The notes beneath the pieces are model-generated. The model was not told the origin of the DNA. It searched no databases and saw nothing but the letters and a program-made list of their open reading frames with translations. From NCBI RefSeq assembly GCF_012273895.1, contig NC_052125.1:496001-560000 (forward strand): a DNA stretch of 64,000 bases. The letters run 5' to 3'. This DNA comes from Zerene cesonia. Its lineage: Eukaryota > Arthropoda > Insecta > Lepidoptera > Pieridae. Shown in pieces: positions 59,492 to 64,000 of the stretch (positions are counted from its first letter, which is position 1; every line of letters starts with the position of its first letter). A program made the translations under genes and the position numbers.

Positions 59492-59892
59492 AAATCATTT
59501 TAACTTATTACAGAGATTTGAAATATACTACATTTATTCAATTAAAAAAAAAGTAATCCACTACACTTATTTTTTTAATCAGCTTGGTAAATTAATTTGT
59601 TTCAGATTTTTTTCTAATCGTTTACTCACACCGCCGTTCACGCAATTTTGTACCTACGCCTAATCTACCGTAAGTACAAAATTCTCGAGCAGCTTGAGTG
59701 CTTTTAATTTGTAGCGCCTTTATTTTCTTTTTATTTTTACGCTAAGCCAGTAAGTACGCTACGTCTATCATAATAATAGTCGTAGCGTACCTTCATGCAT
59801 AAAACAAAACCGTAAAAAGCTTTCGGTTGCCTTCTTATGACTACAGAAGATGGACGTGAAACAGTAGTATGCTACTATGTTTCGTGATTGAG

Positions 59893-60080
59893 GGAGCCGG
59901 AGTCTCGTATCCTTTTCCCCGCCCTTCCCAGACTATTTCTATCGTCCCAAAGTCAATCCTGTCTTAATCCCTTTTGTCCTGAACTGGCAACACATTTGCA
60001 AAGACATTTCTGCAAATATTCATGCAAGGTGTTGGTGGTTTAAATCAGGCGACCCCAAATCGATTGCCCGCTATGATAAA
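59893..60080 (+). mobile_element. Poly(A) SINE, sense, decayed
   Basis: GGGAGCCGGAGTCTCGTATC to ATTGCCCGCTATGATAAAAA. Confidence 0.55.
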
Positions 60081-60744
60081 AAGGATACTATGAAACGATA
60101 CGACGACGTGACGATTAGTGTGTAAACGATTGGCTTACGACACGACTACTGTTACGACTCGTGTGCGAGGGGGCTTATTATACGCAAGTTCTTATATGCA
60201 ATGAAGCGAAACGCAACAGAGTCACTAGTTAAGTTACACATTTCTAGACAACATCGCTTTTTTCTTTATTTTTTGTGACGTACTTTCACTGAAACATTAG
60301 ATGGTTTTATTTGTAGATTTTTTGTAAAGGCATCGAGTTTTATGCGATCGCAGATACTGTATTTTAATTTATCATTTAATTATTCAATTTGATTTATTTG
60401 TTTGAGTAAACGATCGTAGTTTATGAATATATAGTGAATTATTATTTATGTGTGTGGTTGGTGGTATAGGTTAATCGATAAGTTGAATAACCATAATTAA
60501 AAAAAAAAAAAAAAAAAAAATACATAAACATAGCTTTTTTTCTTTAAGGTGTAACAAACGCCTTGTTTTTATAATTTGGAATAAACATGAACTATAATAA
60601 AAGAATGCAAAGTCAAGGGCAATGAATTCAAATAATTATTTATTTGTTTTTTATTTTTTTTTTGTTTCAGAAGAGTATAACACATTTTCTTTTTTTTTTG
60701 TTTTCATTAAAAAGTTTAAGTTTTCGACATATTGCCAATAGCTT

Positions 60745-60922
60745 ACAATAATATTATAAATTCGCTAAAAGTATATAATTTGTATTACTGTATCTGTATT
60801 ACTCTTTCACTCAAAAACTGCTGAACCGAACCGCAATGAAATTTAGTACGTAGATAGCTGGACAAGTGGAATAGCATTTAGACAACTTTTTATCCCGATC
60901 CCGAAACGCGGGGCGTAGCTAG
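60745..60922 (+). mobile_element. Helitron-like family A, diverged
   Basis: ACAATAATATTATAAATTCG to GGGGCGTAGCTAG, with internal deletions. Confidence 0.65.
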
Positions 60923-61264
60923 TAAAAAATAAAGATAGTCATACAGATGAGAAACAAATTATATTTAATTTTAGACCATATTATATTATGAATCTCTTCT
61001 AATTTCCACCAATTTTTTTTTAACAGCCAAACAAAAAAATTGAGCAAATTTATAATTTCCGACACACTACAGGACCCTAAAACTTAACGAGAATCGATGG
61101 TGGAAATTCAAAACTCGTCAAAAAGCGATTTCAAATTTTCGCCATTACCTCAATTTTGAATCTCATCAAGCGCCAAAGAAAAAGTTCACAATGCCTCTTT
61201 ACAAAATACTTTCAAAGTCCACCTAATGAGCATTATTACTTTCGGCCATCGGTCATTTCAATGT

Positions 61265-61269
61265 TCAGT
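61265..61269 (+). promoter_or_regulatory. Initiator motif upstream of the secreted-protein exon
   Basis: TCAGT matches the arthropod initiator consensus. It is 33 bases before the ATG at 61302; no TATA box is seen at the expected distance. Confidence 0.35.
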
Positions 61270-61301
61270 CTTTGCACCGTTTTCGAAGTGACAGCACCGA
61301 A

Positions 61302-61542
61302 ATGGCGCGAAATTTGACATTGACGTTATTTTTTTTAATTCGGCTCGCGTTGGGGCGCGCGGGAACCGAAGTCCAAGAAGGTTTTACGTTGCCAAATATA
61401 GAAAATCGGATAGGCGACTTGGTTGTATATGTAACTAAATACTTGGAGGGTTTTAATGATGAACGTTTTGGGAAGAGTGATTTTGGGAAGTTTATTAATT
61501 ACGAGAAAATTAAGCCTAAATTGGACAACACTGAGTTAGTGG
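61302..61542 (+). CDS. First coding exon of an unrecognised secreted protein
   Basis: The ATG at 61302 starts a signal peptide (ARNLTLTLFFLIRLALG) followed by about 60 residues with no recognised domain, including PNIENRIGDLVVYVTKYL and GKSDFGKFINYEKIK. The exon ends in phase 1 at a strong donor, GTGAGT at 61543. A TCAGT initiator motif lies at 61265-61269, giving a short leader and no earlier ATG, which supports this start. Later exons are not found before the terminal gap at 63565 and probably lie beyond the window. Confidence 0.6.
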
Positions 61543-62389
61543 GTGAGTACTGAGATATTATTAAAATACAATTATATAATTTAGTATGAACTTCACGTCT
61601 ATCATCTATGTGACAATGAATTCATTTCACGCGTTTAACCTGTAATCCTAAGGATCGCCAGGATTACATTATTTCCTTATGTACACTCTGTAGCAATGTA
61701 ACATAAACTAAGATAAAATAAATAAATGCTGCAAGCTCAAGCTCGATGGATTACAAATTCATTTATTTTTTCAACTAGAAATTTGAAACGTTAAAGCACT
61801 GGTTAAATAATACCAATTTTATTGTAAAACTGGTTTTTGCATAGTGTTCTTTTGTTCTATAGAAAAAAACACACAATTCAATTTTAAATCTATTCTAACA
61901 CGTAGACATGAATTATAACTACGAAGCTGCGCCCCAGCTCCGCCCGGGTTATCATTTATCGTCATTGAAATAATGAAAATATGAAGACAAACCGTTTATA
62001 TAAACTAAATTGTAATTGCTATAAATTGTAATATTTAGAAATGTTAAAAAATGCATGTATGTATGAAATAAAAAAATAAATAATATATGCTGTCCTATCT
62101 TTTAAGTTTGATTAAAATTGGTTGAGTAGATTAGGGGTCCACTGCGTACAATTTACGTCCCGGTGTGTTACTTAAGATTTTCGATATAAAAACTACCCTA
62201 TGTCCTTTCTGGGGTCTCAAACTATATTTGTACAAAATTTCATTTATATTTTAAGGTTTAGTTTAGGCGTGAAGAAGAGACAGACAGATTTATGATATTA
62301 CTAGGAATTATTAAATTAACAGAATCAGGATACCGGTATTCTTAAAATAATCTCGGAGTAAGTGTCTAGCATTAAAATTATAGCTCAAC

Positions 62390-62568
62390 TAGCTTTAACC
62401 TATGGAGTCACTCGCGTTGGTACCCGGGTAAGACGTCAATGTGCTAATCCAGACTATAATCTATCTCCGTACCAAATTTGATACCGATACGAAAGTCTGT
62501 TCTCGTGTGAATGAGTAACGAACATCCATACATCCATCCATACTTACAAACTTTCGCGTATGTAATAC
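62390..62568 (-). mobile_element. Helitron-like family E
   Basis: CTAGCTTTAACCTATGGAGT to CTTACAAACTTTCGCGTATG; followed immediately by a family A copy. Confidence 0.55.
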
Positions 62569-62710
62569 TAGCTGCGCCATGCGGTTTCACCCGCGTAAGT
62601 CCGTATCCCGTAAGAATATCGGGATAAAAAAAGTTGCCTATATGTTATTCCAGTTGTCCAGCTATCTACGTACCAAATTTCATGGCAATCGGTTCAGTAG
62701 TTTTTGAATA
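62569..62710 (-). mobile_element. Helitron-like family A, truncated
   Basis: CTAGCTGCGCCATGCGGTTT to ATCGGTTCAGTAGTTTTTGA. Confidence 0.7.
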
Positions 62711-62734
62711 AAATCGGTTGTTTTGTTTTTGACC

Positions 62735-62855
62735 TTCAAGACGTAACATCTTAGTCTCCCCGTGACCACGCTCGCTGTAGTGTACGAAACGTCGGGTTAA
62801 ATAATATAATGAATGAATCGCGTTATAAATCCGTTAAAAATCTATTTATTTCTTA
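62735..62855 (+). repeat. Foldback element fragment, loop and right arm
   Basis: GACCTTCAAGACGTAACATC, CTCCCCGTGACCACGCTCGC, TACGAAACGTCGGGTTAAAT, then the right arm. Confidence 0.6.
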
Positions 62856-63493
62856 ATCTTTTAATATTGTATTTTTGATATACAAACAAATGAAACAAAA
62901 ACCCAACAAATGCCTACACAAAATTGTCTAAATCTAATTTCTATGAAACATTTATGACCCAGATGCCAGATATTCCCAGGTAACTGTAATGTATCTTCGA
63001 TTTTTGTGATACGGCAATTTATACCTTCATAGACTTTCAAATTTATAATATTTGTAAGAAGGTAATATCCAAAGACCTTGTCAATAATTGGTTCCCCATT
63101 AAACCTTATACAAGAAGTTTTCTTTTTCAGTTATTTTTACCTCAATTTGTGCCGGTATCCGACCAAAACTGGTAAAAAACGTTTTAAGCCATTGTTGTGG
63201 TTATCATAATGAATAAATTCACGATTTCAGGCGCGAAACAGTGTCGAATTGTGGTTTTTTGGCGCCTAATTTACCATCATTACGACCACCATGCTTTTTG
63301 ACAGAACTCATAAAATATTAACGTATAAAAACGAAGGATTCACGCTTCAATGATCGTGGTATCATATCCTGTTTTAACATAATTGAAGATTACTGTGAAC
63401 CAATACGAAATTCTATGGAAAAATAATGAAATAACTGAAAGTTACACATGGTTAAATATTATTTAATTATATGGCAATATGGCGGGAACTCTA

Positions 63494-64000
63494 CCTAGTC
63501 TTGCCATAAATATTGTAATAAAGAAAAAAGAAAATTGTTAACTGCAAATAACATTTATTACTTTNNNNNNNNNNNNNNNNNNNNNNNNNNNNNNNNNNNN
63601 NNNNNNNNNNNNNNNNNNNNNNNNNNNNNNNNNNNNNNNNNNNNNNNNNNNNNNNNNNNNNNNNNNNNNNNNNNNNNNNNNNNNNNNNNNNNNNNNNNNN
63701 NNNNNNNNNNNNNNNNNNNNNNNNNNNNNNNNNNNNNNNNNNNNNNNNNNNNNNNNNNNNNNNNNNNNNNNNNNNNNNNNNNNNNNNNNNNNNNNNNNNN
63801 NNNNNNNNNNNNNNNNNNNNNNNNNNNNNNNNNNNNNNNNNNNNNNNNNNNNNNNNNNNNNNNNNNNNNNNNNNNNNNNNNNNNNNNNNNNNNNNNNNNN
63901 NNNNNNNNNNNNNNNNNNNNNNNNNNNNNNNNNNNNNNNNNNNNNNNNNNNNNNNNNNNNNNNNNNNNNNNNNNNNNNNNNNNNNNNNNNNNNNNNNNNN
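63494..64000. mobile_element. Second copy of the Tc1/mariner-type element, running into the terminal gap
   Basis: After a TA (63492-63493) it starts CCTAGTCTTGCCATAAATAT and matches the 57433 copy base for base up to its gap. Bases from 63565 are N. Confidence 0.65.

Larger units (their letters stand above)
58741..60177. mobile_element. Non-autonomous terminal-inverted-repeat element
   Basis: AGCCCCTTCACACACGACTC at the left is mirrored by CGAGTCGT-type sequence ending GCGAGGGGGCTT at the right, about 25 imperfect bases. No long frame is present. A decayed poly(A) SINE (59893-60080) is nested inside. A target duplication is not clear. Confidence 0.5.

Noticed and set aside
1..64000. CRISPR array, operon or bacterial-type system
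   Set aside because: The regular-looking repeats are dispersed eukaryotic transposable elements, not spaced arrays, and genes are intron-split.

Overview
The window looks like nuclear DNA of a lepidopteran insect. It is AT-rich, its genes are split by short GT-AG introns, and it is saturated with short interspersed elements of kinds known from moths and butterflies: Helitron-like elements ending in CTAG, poly(A) and tRNA-derived SINEs, and LINE 3' ends. There is no sign of bacterial gene organisation. Five runs of N interrupt it (3566-3866, 49475-50474, 55325-56324, 57499-58498, 63565-64000). Three are exactly 1000 long and so are probably scaffolding gaps of nominal size.

Six protein genes can be supported by splice sites and continuous reading phase. 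Left to right they are: (1) the 3' part of a PTB/PID-domain gene, + strand, four exons between 364 and 5045; (2) a four-exon, 1009-residue secreted acidic and Asn/Ser/Thr-rich protein, - strand, 11870 down to 6220; (3) a four-exon, 273-residue secreted protein with one peritrophin-A (CBM14) chitin-binding domain, - strand, 15723 down to 12307, with a TATA box and a non-coding first exon near 16800; (4) an intronless ZAD plus C2H2 zinc-finger regulator of 531 residues, + strand, 28147-29742; (5) a 15-exon, 681-residue angiotensin-converting-enzyme-like protein, + strand, 33371-52605, with zinc ligands kept but substrate-site residues changed and a probable GPI-anchor tail; (6) the first coding exon of an unrecognised secreted protein, + strand, 61302-61542. 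The two adjacent minus-strand genes both encode secreted proteins, which would suit extracellular matrix or cuticle, but nothing else in the sequence links the six genes functionally.

The rest is introns and intergenic DNA dominated by repeats: at least thirty copies of one ~200-bp Helitron-like family (A), smaller relatives (B, C, E), a chimeric A/C subfamily, a ~330-bp poly(A) SINE, two tRNA-derived SINE families, a foldback element with long inverted arms, two copies of a TA-flanked Tc1/mariner-type element (one interrupted by a gap, one cut by the window end), a ~1.4-kb terminal-inverted-repeat element, and a decayed LINE reverse-transcriptase tail inside an intron of the ACE-like gene.

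The most interesting observations are the end-swapped Helitron chimera seen at two loci with the same junction, the altered catalytic pocket of the ACE-like gene, the repeated aromatic-FGR motif in the large secreted protein, and the retroposons sitting just downstream of several splice donors in the ACE-like gene. All identifications are by reading only; no database search was run.
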